A stretch of DNA of 11,792 bases from an uncultured Acidimicrobiales bacterium (GCA_938008925.1 CALLIQ010000569.1:1-11792); one strand, 5' to 3'; positions 1 through 6,614 are shown, numbered from the stretch's first letter. Made by a program: numbers and translations. Notes: generated by a model not told the origin, from the letters alone.

Positions 1-1
1 C

Positions 2-838
2 GCTCGGTCGGCCTCTTCGGCGCCTGCCAACCCAAGCGCCGATGCGGCCGCCGTCACCCAAACCACCCAGACCACCCAGGCGAGCGGCGCTCCCGTCGAC
101 GAGGAGCCGGGCGCCGATGTCGACCACGCCGGACCCACCGACATCGCTCCAGCTCCCACCACGCCCGACACGACACCGAACCCGTCGGCCGGTGCGGCGA
201 CCGACCTCGCCCCGAACCAGGTTCCGGGCGAGGCGCTCGACTACGGGCCGGCGTTCGGAACACCGCTCGTCGTCGTCGGTGTCGCCTACGACGACGTGCT
301 GAACTTCCGCATCGCTCCGAGCCCGAACGCCCAGATCGTCGAGTCCCACGCACCGCTCCACGCCGATCTCGACATGTACGCCCTCGGCGAGGCCTGGGCC
401 GCGCCGACCGGGGTGTGGTGGAAGGTCTCCGTCGGTGGTGACGAGGCCTGGGCCAATCAGCGCTATCTGGGCACGCTCGCCGCTGAGCGAGATCTGTTCG
501 ATGCTGCGGCCGAGTACCTGCAGATCCTCATGTTCGAGGACACCGAGTCCGCGGCGCTGGCCGTCGCCGAGGCGTTCGGAACGACCGAGCCCCAGTCACG
601 GATCGAGTTCGCCGCACCGGCTCTCAACTTCGACGACGGTGTCGGCGTTGCCACCATCGACGTGCTCGACATCGGCGACGATTCGGTCAAGGGCTGGCGC
701 CTCGAGATCCAGGTCGAGATCGTCTGGGACGAGGAGTCAGGCGAACCCGGAGCTCAGGATGTGGCCTTCGTCGTTCTCACCGCTGTCGACGGATCGCCAA
801 TCTGTGGTCGTGGGAGCGACGGATTCGCTTGCCTGTGA
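2..838 (+). CDS. C-terminal part of a probable secreted SH3b-domain protein (5' end outside window)
   Basis: The frame is open from the window edge to a TGA, giving 278 visible residues; the start lies upstream. Visible residues 1 to about 85 are a low-complexity Ala/Thr/Pro/Asp linker typical of actinobacterial exported proteins. Residues about 87-160 resemble a bacterial SH3 (SH3b) domain: an LNFRIAPSPNA stretch in the place of the usual LNVRSGPG, then WWKVSVGGDEAWANQRYLG, matching the conserved WWKV...GW.N..YL end of the fold. Residues about 163-278 form a second module I do not recognise; it ends CGRGSDGFACL, with two cysteines that could form a disulfide outside the cytoplasm. Such domains usually bind cell-wall material, but no enzymatic domain is visible, so the role is unknown. 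The signal peptide or lipobox cannot be seen. Transcription probably ends at the hairpin just downstream. Confidence 0.75.
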   Translation, partial: ARSASSAPANPSADAAAVTQTTQTTQASGAPVDEEPGADVDHAGPTDIAPAPTTPDTTPNPSAGAATDLAPNQVPGEALDYGPAFGTPLVVVGVAYDDVLNFRIAPSPNAQIVESHAPLHADLDMYALGEAWAAPTGVWWKVSVGGDEAWANQRYLGTLAAERDLFDAAAEYLQILMFEDTESAALAVAEAFGTTEPQSRIEFAAPALNFDDGVGVATIDVLDIGDDSVKGWRLEIQVEIVWDEESGEPGAQDVAFVVLTAVDGSPICGRGSDGFACL

Positions 839-888
839 GGTTGAGCGAGATCTTTCGCCCGACCCGGTCCGTTCCATCGAACCTGGTG

Positions 889-925
889 CGGAACCCCCTG
901 CTGCCAGCTCCCGAGAGGGGTTCTG
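889..925 (+). terminator. Hairpin after the SH3b gene, possible terminator
   Basis: GAACCCC (891-897) pairs perfectly with GGGGTTC (917-923), extended by one G-U and one C-G pair outside, with a 19-nt loop. It lies about 50 nt after the upstream stop and before the rho promoter-like site. There is no U tract, so termination is inferred from position and stem strength only. Confidence 0.4.
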
Positions 926-938
926 GTAGCGCCGCTGC

Positions 939-944
939 TAACCT
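939..944 (+). promoter_or_regulatory. Possible -10 element for rho (TAACCT)
   Basis: TAACCT fits the actinobacterial TAnnnT -10 consensus and is one of the few A/T-rich hexamers in this intergenic stretch. It would place the transcript start near 950-952 and give a leader of about 110 nt ahead of rho. No convincing -35 is seen at the usual distance. Confidence 0.35.
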
Positions 945-998
945 CGGGGTTGGCGTTTCGAGAGTCTCTGATTGTCATCAGCCTCGGACGCCGCCCCA

Positions 999-1041
999 CG
1001 GAGCACCTCTGCTCCGATCCGATCGGCCGATCGACGGCCGA
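999..1041 (+). promoter_or_regulatory. Two stem-loops in the rho leader
   Basis: Stem 1 is CGGAGCA (999-1005) with TGCTCCG (1010-1016) around a CCTC loop. Stem 2 is TCGGCCG (1023-1029) with CGGCCGA (1035-1041) around a 5-nt loop. Both stems are perfect 7-bp helices, and stem 2 ends seven nucleotides before the ribosome binding site. The position suits control of rho expression, since Rho is autoregulated through its leader in E. coli; that role is inference here. Confidence 0.4.
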
Positions 1042-1047
1042 CCAACC

Positions 1048-1052
1048 GGGAG
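1048..1052 (+). promoter_or_regulatory. Ribosome binding site that fixes the TTG start of rho
   Basis: GGGAG lies 8 nt before TTG at 1061. The frame stays open to an earlier TTG at 950, but the extra 37 residues do not look like Rho and that codon has no Shine-Dalgarno sequence, so 1061 is preferred. Confidence 0.7.
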
Positions 1053-1060
1053 ATTTTTCG

Positions 1061-3022
1061 TTGAGCGACCAGGCCATCGTTGCGGCTGCTGACCTTCAGA
1101 AGAAGGACAAGAGCGAGCTGCAGACCATCGTCGAAGCACTGGGTGGCAAGGCCACCAGCCGAGCGAAGAAGGCTGATCTGATCGATCAGATCCTGGTGCT
1201 CTCCGGCGCAGTCGCCGAGCAACCCGCCGAAGCTCCCGATGCGGCCGAGGCCACGGATGCGATCGCCCACGACGATGCAGCCGCTGTCGACACAGCCGGC
1301 GACGACGCTGCTGGTGACGATGCTGCTGGTGACGATGCTGCCGGTGACGATGCCGCCAGCGACCGCCATCACGACGACGACGCCGATGCTGGCAGCGACG
1401 ATGCCGAGGCTGACGAAGCCGACGCCTCGTCGAACGATGCAGCCAGCGGTGAGGCGGCGGGCGACGACTCATCAGACAACGAATCGTCGAGCAACGATGG
1501 ACGGCGTGGATCCGGTGGCCAGCAACAAGGCCAGAACCAGGGACAACGCCAGAGCCGCAACGAGCGGGGCGGGCGAGGCCGTAATCGCCGTGGACGCAAC
1601 AACGCCGAGCCGCCGGCCGAGTGGGAGCTCGAGCTCGAAGAAGGCAACACCGCCAACAGCGCCGCTGGGAACAACAACGGCGGCTCCAACAAGGGCGACC
1701 AGGACAACAAGCCCAACCAGAACAAGAACCAGGGTGGCCAGGGCAAGAACCAGGGCAATCAGGGCAATCAGGGCAACCAAAACGACCAGAACCGGGGCGA
1801 TGGCGACGACGACATCGAACCGGGCAATCGCCGCCGCCGCCGCCGTGGCCGCAGCCGCGATCGTGACGACGAGGGCCCCGGTCAGCTCGAGGCCAATCCG
1901 GTCGAAGGCTTCCTCGACCTGCGAGACGATGGTTACGGCTTCCTCCGGGTCGCCGGTTGGATGCAGTCGAAGGACGACGTCTACGTCTCGGTGAAGATGG
2001 TGCGCCAGTTCGGCCTCCGTCGCGGCGATCTCGTCGTCGGCACAGCCCGTCCGGCCACCCGCAATGAGAAGAACCCGGCGATGGACACGATCGAGACCAT
2101 CAATGGTGTCTCGGCCGAAGAGGCTCGCAACCGTCCGCACTTCGACGAACTCACGCCGCTGTTCCCCGACGAGCGTCTTCGCCTCGAGTTGACCCGCGAA
2201 CCGCTCCAGATGACCCCCCGGATCGTCGATCTCGTTTCGCCGATCGGCAAGGGCCAGCGCGGCCTCATCGTGTCGCCGCCAAAGGCCGGCAAGACCACGA
2301 TCATGAAGCAGATCGCAAAGTCGATCGAGAAGAACAACCCCGAGGTGCATCTCGTGGTGTTGCTGATCGACGAGCGCCCGGAAGAAGTCACCGACATGCG
2401 CCGCTCGCTCGAGCACGGCGAGGTCGCGGCATCCACCTTCGACCGACCGCCCGAAGAACACTGCGCACTGGCCGAGCTCACCATCGAGCGCGCCAAGCGC
2501 ATGGTCGAGACCGGCGAGGACGTCGTGATCATCCTCGACGGCATCACCCGCCTCACCAGGGCCTACAACATGGCGGGCCCCGCCTCGGGCCGCCTCATGT
2601 CCGGTGGCCTCGACACCGCCGCCATCTATCCGCCAAAGCGCTTCTTGGGTGCGGCCCGCAACCTCGAAGAGAGCGGTTCGCTCACGATCCTGGCCACCGC
2701 ACTGGTCGAGACCGGTTCGCGGATGGACGAGGTGATCTTCGAGGAGTTCAAGGGCACCGGAAACATGGAGCTCCGGCTCGACCGTCGCCTTGCGGAGAAG
2801 CGCATCTTCCCCGCCATCGACATCGATGGCAGCTCGACCCGCCACGACGAACTCATTCAGTCGACGATCGAGAAGAACCAGGGCCTCAAGCTCCGCCGTG
2901 TGCTCTCCGGCATGGCCGACAACGGTGAAGGCTCGGCCGCCGCCGGGATGGAACTGCTGAACGACCGTCTCAAGAACTTCAAGACCAACGAGGCCTTCCT
3001 CGCCGAGATCGCCAAGAGCTAG
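1061..3022 (+). CDS. rho: Transcription termination factor Rho with long N-terminal disordered insertion
   Basis: Rho is a hexameric RNA-dependent ATPase helicase that ends transcription. The TTG start gives 653 residues, against about 420 in E. coli; the excess is an insertion. In order: Rho_N helical domain (about 12-48); acidic Asp/Ala region (about 50-146) containing GDDAA repeats; Gln/Arg/Gly-rich stretch (about 147-190); Asn/Gln/Gly-rich stretch (about 207-248); an Arg run (257-262); the OB-type RNA-binding domain with DDGYGFLRV (about 282-345); then the ATPase core. The core has the P-loop SPPKAGKTT (Lys411), LLIDERPEEVTDM with the catalytic Glu, the Walker B strand VVIILDGITR (Asp493), PPKRFLGAARN, EEFKGTGN and the arginine finger in SSTR (Arg594). 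Gly494 replaces the Ser that contacts bicyclomycin in E. coli (Ser266). A hairpin follows the stop, and rpmE lies next, as in other actinobacteria. Confidence 0.97.
   Translation: MSDQAIVAAADLQKKDKSELQTIVEALGGKATSRAKKADLIDQILVLSGAVAEQPAEAPDAAEATDAIAHDDAAAVDTAGDDAAGDDAAGDDAAGDDAASDRHHDDDADAGSDDAEADEADASSNDAASGEAAGDDSSDNESSSNDGRRGSGGQQQGQNQGQRQSRNERGGRGRNRRGRNNAEPPAEWELELEEGNTANSAAGNNNGGSNKGDQDNKPNQNKNQGGQGKNQGNQGNQGNQNDQNRGDGDDDIEPGNRRRRRRGRSRDRDDEGPGQLEANPVEGFLDLRDDGYGFLRVAGWMQSKDDVYVSVKMVRQFGLRRGDLVVGTARPATRNEKNPAMDTIETINGVSAEEARNRPHFDELTPLFPDERLRLELTREPLQMTPRIVDLVSPIGKGQRGLIVSPPKAGKTTIMKQIAKSIEKNNPEVHLVVLLIDERPEEVTDMRRSLEHGEVAASTFDRPPEEHCALAELTIERAKRMVETGEDVVIILDGITRLTRAYNMAGPASGRLMSGGLDTAAIYPPKRFLGAARNLEESGSLTILATALVETGSRMDEVIFEEFKGTGNMELRLDRRLAEKRIFPAIDIDGSSTRHDELIQSTIEKNQGLKLRRVLSGMADNGEGSAAAGMELLNDRLKNFKTNEAFLAEIAKS
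1301..1357 (+). repeat. In-frame 15-bp tandem repeat in rho (GDDAA units)
   Basis: Three near-identical 15-bp units (gacgatgctgctggt type, at 1301, 1316 and 1331) and a partial fourth unit encode repeated Gly-Asp-Asp-Ala-Ala in the acidic region of Rho. The unit length keeps frame, so copy number could vary between strains without breaking the gene. Confidence 0.85.
1751..1777 (+). repeat. In-frame 9-bp repeat in rho (Gln-Gly-Asn units)
   Basis: Three consecutive copies of cagggcaat/c encode QGNQGNQGN inside the Asn/Gln-rich part of the Rho insertion. A related CAG GGC AAG AAC unit lies directly before them. The whole surrounding stretch (about 1680-1800) is dominated by Asn, Gln and Gly codons. 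Confidence 0.8.
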
Positions 3023-3046
3023 TCGAAGCTGATCAACACGCACTCG

Positions 3047-3073
3047 ACGGGGCGCCCAAAGTGGGCACCCCGT
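3047..3073 (+). terminator. Strong hairpin after rho, probable terminator
   Basis: A 12-bp stem with one C-A mismatch, acggggcgccca (3047-3058) with tgggcaccccgt (3062-3073), closes on a 3-nt loop, 25 nt after the rho stop. It lacks a U tract, as is common in G+C-rich actinobacteria. It probably separates rho from rpmE, at least in part. Confidence 0.65.
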
Positions 3074-3128
3074 GAAATACCACCCAGAGGTTTCGGCTCG
3101 ACGCCGATCCCGCCAGACTAGGACCGCT

Positions 3129-3455
3129 ATGAAGCCGGACATTCACCCCAACTACCGACCCGTCGTCTTCCTCGACCAGTCGGCCGAAGTCTCGTTCATG
3201 ACCCGTTCAACGGTCGAGACAGACGAGACCATCGAGTGGGAAGATGGCAACACCTACCCGCTCTACAAGGTGGAGATCTCGGCTGCGAGCCATCCCTTCT
3301 TCACCGGCACGATGCGCATCGTCGACACCGCCGGTCGCGTCGAGCGCTTCGAGCGCCGCTTCGGTCGTCGCCGCAAGGGCCAGGATGCGCCCGAGGCAGA
3401 AGCCAGCACCGAGGCAAGCACCGAGTCGACCGACGCGTCGGCTGACGAGAGCTGA
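3129..3455 (+). CDS. rpmE2: 50S ribosomal protein L31, type B (cysteine-free)
   Basis: L31 bridges the large and small ribosomal subunits. The 108-residue product begins MKPDIHPNYRPVVF and contains TIEWEDGNTYPLYKVEI, SHPFFTG and GGRV-like AGRVERFERRFGRR, the pattern of the type B family. It has no cysteine at all, so it lacks the CxxC zinc ligands of type A L31. The ATG is chosen because AGGA (3120-3123) lies 5 nt upstream and the L31 homology begins exactly there; a longer in-frame reading from 3072 would run through the rho hairpin. The last 25 or so residues are a Glu/Ser/Thr/Ala tail beyond the usual L31 end. The gene sits at the standard rpmE place between rho and prfA. The next gene overlaps or follows within 10 nt in another frame. 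Confidence 0.93.
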   Translation: MKPDIHPNYRPVVFLDQSAEVSFMTRSTVETDETIEWEDGNTYPLYKVEISAASHPFFTGTMRIVDTAGRVERFERRFGRRRKGQDAPEAEASTEASTESTDASADES

Positions 3456-3463
3456 GTCGAGAG

Positions 3464-4540
3464 CTGACCGCTCGCAACCTCCTCGAGGCGAAGCTTCGGG
3501 GGCTCGTCCGGTCGACGACCGGGCACGAGATCGAACTGCACGATGCTCCCGGTACCGCCGGGGGCATTGTTGTTTCTGAGGACGCGGCTGTTTCTGAGGA
3601 CGCGGCTGTTTCTGGCGAGACGGCTGGTTCCGGCGAGGGATTCCTGCTCGCCCACGAGCGCGACCCGGCTCGGTCGATCGGTCCGGCGATCACCTGGGCT
3701 GAGCGGGCTGGCGTTACATCGGTGACGGTGTTGGCCGATGCCGAGATCAGCGGCGACCTCGCTCGACGTGCCGCCGCCTTCGATGACGGTCCGTCCGTGT
3801 TGGCGGTCGATGGTACGACGGCGTCGCCAGCGTCGCCGTCGCCCCTCCCGTTGCCGCCAGAACTCCCGGCCGATGAGCTCGCCTTCGGTGCGGTCATGGA
3901 AGAGGCCGGCGCGGTCGTCGTCGACGATCACGGCCGACTCGTCGCCGAATTCGCCGGGCTCGAAGTCGCCAGGGTCACTCGCAACCTCGATGGCGTCGCA
4001 GAGCTCGAGGTCGGCGTCGGCCAGGCCGATCGCGAACTCCAGGCGCTGGTGCACGGCCAACTTCCTCGGCGCGATGCGCTCGTGCGAGCGATCGAACTGG
4101 TCGCCGAACATCGGCGACCCGGCGCACCGATGCACCCGCTGAATCGTCTCGCCCGCGAGCGTTGGCTCCGATCGATTCTGATCCACGACCCTTCAGCCGT
4201 CGGCTGCGCTGAGTTGTCGCCCGTCCCACCCCTGTTGCCTCGCTCCACGCTGCTCGGCATGGTGCCGACCGCCGCCATCGGTGCGCGAGACGACGGCACG
4301 CCCATCGTGGTGGTCTGTTCGGTCGGTATCGAGCTCGATCTCGTCGCCGATGGCCTCGACTATCGCAACCGCGAACAGGCCGCGAACCCGCCTGTCGGCG
4401 ACATGGACCTGCTGCTCGTGATGCCGCGGCGCGACGTCCATCCGGTGATCGGGGCACAGGCCGCTCGGGCACCTCGCGTCTCGATCACCAGCATCGATGA
4501 ACCCTGGGGTCGGTCGAGCGCAGCTCCCTCGGCCCCGTAG
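3464..4540 (+). CDS. Uncharacterised protein between L31 and RF1; start uncertain (non-standard CTG or later GTG)
   Basis: I do not recognise this family. The frame is open from 3446 (after a TGA at 3443) to a TAG at 4538. The first ATG/GTG/TTG codon is the GTG at 3722, which gives only 272 residues, yet the upstream 90 or so codons look coding: an amphipathic start (LTARNLLEAKLRGLVR), an in-frame 6-residue repeat (AVSEDA), and a helix-strand ITWAERAGVTSVTVLAD that runs straight across 3722. CTG at 3464, or CTG at 3452 overlapping the rpmE TGA, could start the full protein by translational coupling, giving 358 or 362 residues; neither has a good Shine-Dalgarno. Later parts include an alpha/beta segment (EAGAVVVDDHGRLVAEF), a WLRSILIHDPSAVG helix, a DDGTPIVVVCSVGIELDLV strand and a MDLLLVMPRRDVHPV strand. 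No membrane segment or known catalytic motif is seen. Context suggests a link to translation, which is inference. The short form from 3722 remains possible. Confidence 0.7.
   Translation: MTARNLLEAKLRGLVRSTTGHEIELHDAPGTAGGIVVSEDAAVSEDAAVSGETAGSGEGFLLAHERDPARSIGPAITWAERAGVTSVTVLADAEISGDLARRAAAFDDGPSVLAVDGTTASPASPSPLPLPPELPADELAFGAVMEEAGAVVVDDHGRLVAEFAGLEVARVTRNLDGVAELEVGVGQADRELQALVHGQLPRRDALVRAIELVAEHRRPGAPMHPLNRLARERWLRSILIHDPSAVGCAELSPVPPLLPRSTLLGMVPTAAIGARDDGTPIVVVCSVGIELDLVADGLDYRNREQAANPPVGDMDLLLVMPRRDVHPVIGAQAARAPRVSITSIDEPWGRSSAAPSAP
3571..3624 (+). repeat. 18-bp tandem repeat inside the uncharacterised gene
   Basis: tgtttctgaggacgcggc occurs twice exactly (3571-3588 and 3589-3606), followed by a degenerate third copy (3607-3624). 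The 18-bp unit keeps frame and encodes (V/A)VSEDA. It lies upstream of the first standard start codon of this gene. Confidence 0.85.
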
Positions 4541-4543
4541 CCT
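4538..4543 (+). promoter_or_regulatory. Possible -10 (TAGCCT) for leaderless prfA, overlapping the upstream stop codon
   Basis: TAGCCT fits TAnnnT and its TAG is the stop codon of the preceding gene. Six nucleotides separate it from the ATG of prfA at 4550, which would make that A the transcript start. prfA has no Shine-Dalgarno sequence, consistent with leaderless translation. Confidence 0.45.
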
Positions 4544-4549
4544 CAACCC

Positions 4550-5620
4550 ATGCTGGATCGGCTCACCGCGCTCGAAAGCGAGCATCGCGAACTCGAAGCG
4601 CGCCTCGGCGACCCCGAGCTGGTGGCCGACAACGCTCGCTACGTCAAAGCGATGCGTCGCTACTCCGAGCTGAGTTCCGTCGTCGAGGTCGGGCGCCGCC
4701 TCCAGACCCGCATGGACGACCTCGAGGTCGCCAAGACCCTCATGGCGGAGTCCGAGGGCGAGGAACGCGAAGAGATGCGGGCGGAGGTGAGCGAGGCCGA
4801 AGCCGACATCGTCGAGCTCGAACAGGAGTTTCGACTGCTCCTGCTCCCGAAGGACCCGAACGACGGACGCGACGTCATCGTCGAGATCCGCGGTGCCGAA
4901 GGAGGCGAGGAAGCGAACCTGTTCGCCCGCGACCTGTACGACATGTACCAGGGCTACGCGGCTCGCCTCGGCTGGAAGACCGAGATGCTCGGCTCGCACG
5001 TGTCCGACCTCGGTGGGTTCTCCGACGTTGCGTTCGTCGTCCGCGGCGCCGACGTCTGGACCCGGCTGAAGTTCGAGGCCGGGCCCCACCGAGTGCAGCG
5101 GGTTCCGGTGACCGAGTCGCAGGGGCGAGTCCACACGTCGTCGGCGACCGTGTCGGTGCTTCCCGAGGCCGAGGAGGTCGACCTCGAGATCGACCCGAAC
5201 GATCTGCAGATCGACACGTTTCGCTCGTCAGGGGCCGGTGGCCAGCACGTCAACACGACCGACTCCGCGGTCCGCATGACCCACGTGCCCACCGGCGTCG
5301 TCGTCTCCATGCAGGACGAGAAGAGCCAGCTCCAGAACCGGGCCCGAGCGCTCGTCGTGCTGCGTTCCCGGCTCCTCAAGTTGCAGCAGGATCAAGTTGC
5401 GGCCGAAGCGTCGGCGACGCGTCGAGATCAGATCGGGGGCGGCGGTCGGTCCGAGAAGATCCGGACGTACAACTTCAAAGAGAACCGAGTCACCGATCAC
5501 CGCATCGGTCTCACCGTCTACAAGCTCGATCGGGTGCTCGCTGGCGAACTCGACGAGGTCAGCGACGGCCTCGTCACCGACGAGCGAGCCCGTCAGCTCC
5601 AGAACGACGACGAATCCTGA
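4550..5620 (+). CDS. prfA: Peptide chain release factor 1
   Basis: RF1 reads UAA and UAG stop codons and triggers hydrolysis of the finished peptide from tRNA. The 356-residue length is normal for the family. An N-terminal coiled helical region (about 1-100; ALESEHRELEARLGDPELV) precedes the core. The PVT codon-recognition tripeptide (186-188, in VPVTESQGRVHTSSATV) identifies RF1 rather than RF2. The catalytic GGQ is at 230-232 within SSGAGGQHVNTTDSAVRMTH. The C-terminal part has RSEKIRTYNFKENRVTDHRI and ends in a typical charged tail. The ATG is 9 nt after the previous stop, with no visible ribosome binding site but a TAGCCT element placed for leaderless transcription. prmC, which methylates Gln232 in this family, lies 52 nt downstream. 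Confidence 0.98.
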   Translation: MLDRLTALESEHRELEARLGDPELVADNARYVKAMRRYSELSSVVEVGRRLQTRMDDLEVAKTLMAESEGEEREEMRAEVSEAEADIVELEQEFRLLLLPKDPNDGRDVIVEIRGAEGGEEANLFARDLYDMYQGYAARLGWKTEMLGSHVSDLGGFSDVAFVVRGADVWTRLKFEAGPHRVQRVPVTESQGRVHTSSATVSVLPEAEEVDLEIDPNDLQIDTFRSSGAGGQHVNTTDSAVRMTHVPTGVVVSMQDEKSQLQNRARALVVLRSRLLKLQQDQVAAEASATRRDQIGGGGRSEKIRTYNFKENRVTDHRIGLTVYKLDRVLAGELDEVSDGLVTDERARQLQNDDES

Positions 5621-5625
5621 CCTGC

Positions 5626-5651
5626 CAGGCCTCCCTGACCTCCCAGGCCTG
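5626..5651 (+). other. prfA-prmC spacer with inverted repeat and stop-codon cluster
   Basis: CAGGCCT (5626-5632) and AGGCCTG (5645-5651) form a 7-bp inverted repeat with a 12-nt loop. Next to it, tgactgactgacctga (5648-5663 area) carries TGA codons in several frames. The spacer has no Shine-Dalgarno sequence for prmC. A role as attenuator or as a translational insulator is speculation. Confidence 0.35.
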
Positions 5652-5672
5652 ACTGACTGACCTGAGCCCCTG

Positions 5673-6614
5673 ATGACCGACGGACACGATCATCCAGACC
5701 ACCGAGATCTGAGTCCGGATCTCGAGGGAACCGTCAGCTGGCGCGAGCTCTTGAACGAAGCCGAGGGTCGACTGCAAACCGGCGCGGTGGCCGATGCGGC
5801 GGTCAGCGCGCGACGCATCGTGGAAGAGGCGTCGGGCTTCGACGGGGCCGAACTCGGACCGAACCTCGGTCAGCTGGCCACGGTGCGAGGCGTCGCCAAG
5901 CTCGACGACATGGTCGCTCGACGCATCGCGGGCGAACCGTTGCAGTACGTGGTCGGCCGTTGGGGTTTCCGCCACCTGGATCTGATGGTCGATCGACGCG
6001 TGCTCATCCCCAGGCCGGAGACCGAAGAGGTCGCCGGTTGGGCGATCGACGAGTTGCGGCGGCTGAATCGGCCGGCTGAGGCCAACGTGGTCGATCTCGG
6101 CACCGGCAGCGGCGCGATCGGCCTTTCGTTCTTGGCCGAGGTCGACGAGGTCGACGTGTGGCTCACCGACCGTTCGCCCGACTCCCTCGCCGTCGCTCGG
6201 GCAAACCTCATCGGCCTCAGCCGTCGCGCCGCCAGAGGCCGGGTCGCCGAGGGGAGCTGGTTCGATGCCCTGCCCGACGAACTCGTCGGCCGCGTCGATG
6301 TGCTCGTCTCGAACCCGCCATACGTCGCGGCGGGTGAGACCCTGCCCGCCGACGTCGCCGACTGGGAACCGAACGGCGCACTCGTCGCAGGTGCCCGTGG
6401 CGATGAAGATGTCCTTCACCTGATCGAGAACAGCCCGCGATGGCTTCGAGCCGATGGGGTCGTCGTGCTCGAGATGGCTCCGACACAGACCGCACCGGCT
6501 GCGGCTGCCGCCGGGGAGCTCTTCGGTGAGGTGGAGGTCCGAACCGATCTGTCCGGTCGAGATCGTGCCGTCGTCGCCCGCTTCCCAGTACACGCGGCGG
6601 CCGAACCGTTGTAG
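5673..6614 (+). CDS. prmC: Peptide chain release factor N5-glutamine methyltransferase PrmC (HemK)
   Basis: PrmC transfers a methyl group from S-adenosylmethionine to the glutamine of the GGQ motif of release factors, raising their activity. The product has 313 residues. A helical N-terminal domain (about 20-95) includes the family motif GEPLQYVVGRWGF. LIPRPETEEVAGWAI follows, then SAM-binding motif I VVDLGTGSGAIGLS (DLGTGSG at 141-147), an acidic post-I strand and the catalytic NPPY (214-217 in VSNPPYVA), which holds the substrate amide. The first 20 residues, rich in His and Asp, are an extension not needed by the family. ATG 5673 is chosen because no earlier in-frame start suits it; no good ribosome binding site is visible. 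It stands directly after its substrate gene prfA. In M. tuberculosis the next gene is a Sua5-type gene, which is absent here. Confidence 0.96.
   Translation: MTDGHDHPDHRDLSPDLEGTVSWRELLNEAEGRLQTGAVADAAVSARRIVEEASGFDGAELGPNLGQLATVRGVAKLDDMVARRIAGEPLQYVVGRWGFRHLDLMVDRRVLIPRPETEEVAGWAIDELRRLNRPAEANVVDLGTGSGAIGLSFLAEVDEVDVWLTDRSPDSLAVARANLIGLSRRAARGRVAEGSWFDALPDELVGRVDVLVSNPPYVAAGETLPADVADWEPNGALVAGARGDEDVLHLIENSPRWLRADGVVVLEMAPTQTAPAAAAAGELFGEVEVRTDLSGRDRAVVARFPVHAAAEPL

Noticed and set aside
950..1060. N-terminal extension of Rho from TTG 950
   Set aside because: The 37 extra residues do not resemble Rho_N, and a good GGGAG precedes TTG 1061.
1301..1777. Tandem repeats in rho as a CRISPR array or mobile-element trace
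   Set aside because: The repeats are short, in frame, contiguous without spacers and encode low-complexity protein in a known disordered region.
1472..3142. 556-codon open frame on the minus strand opposite rho
   Set aside because: It overlaps a certain Rho gene along its conserved core, has no start signal, and its Val/Ala/Leu run is simply the complement of the Asn/Gln/Arg repeats.
3440..3463. Programmed -1 frameshift joining rpmE to the next gene
   Set aside because: The geometry allows it, but no slippery heptamer is visible in the short overlap, so a non-standard start is the simpler idea; kept only as an alternative.
3263..4186. Minus-strand open frame of 307 codons opposite the uncharacterised gene
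   Set aside because: I considered it as the real gene because the plus frame lacks a start. The plus frame has better alpha/beta patterning, lies in the shared direction of all neighbours and ends just before prfA; the minus product looks compositionally random.
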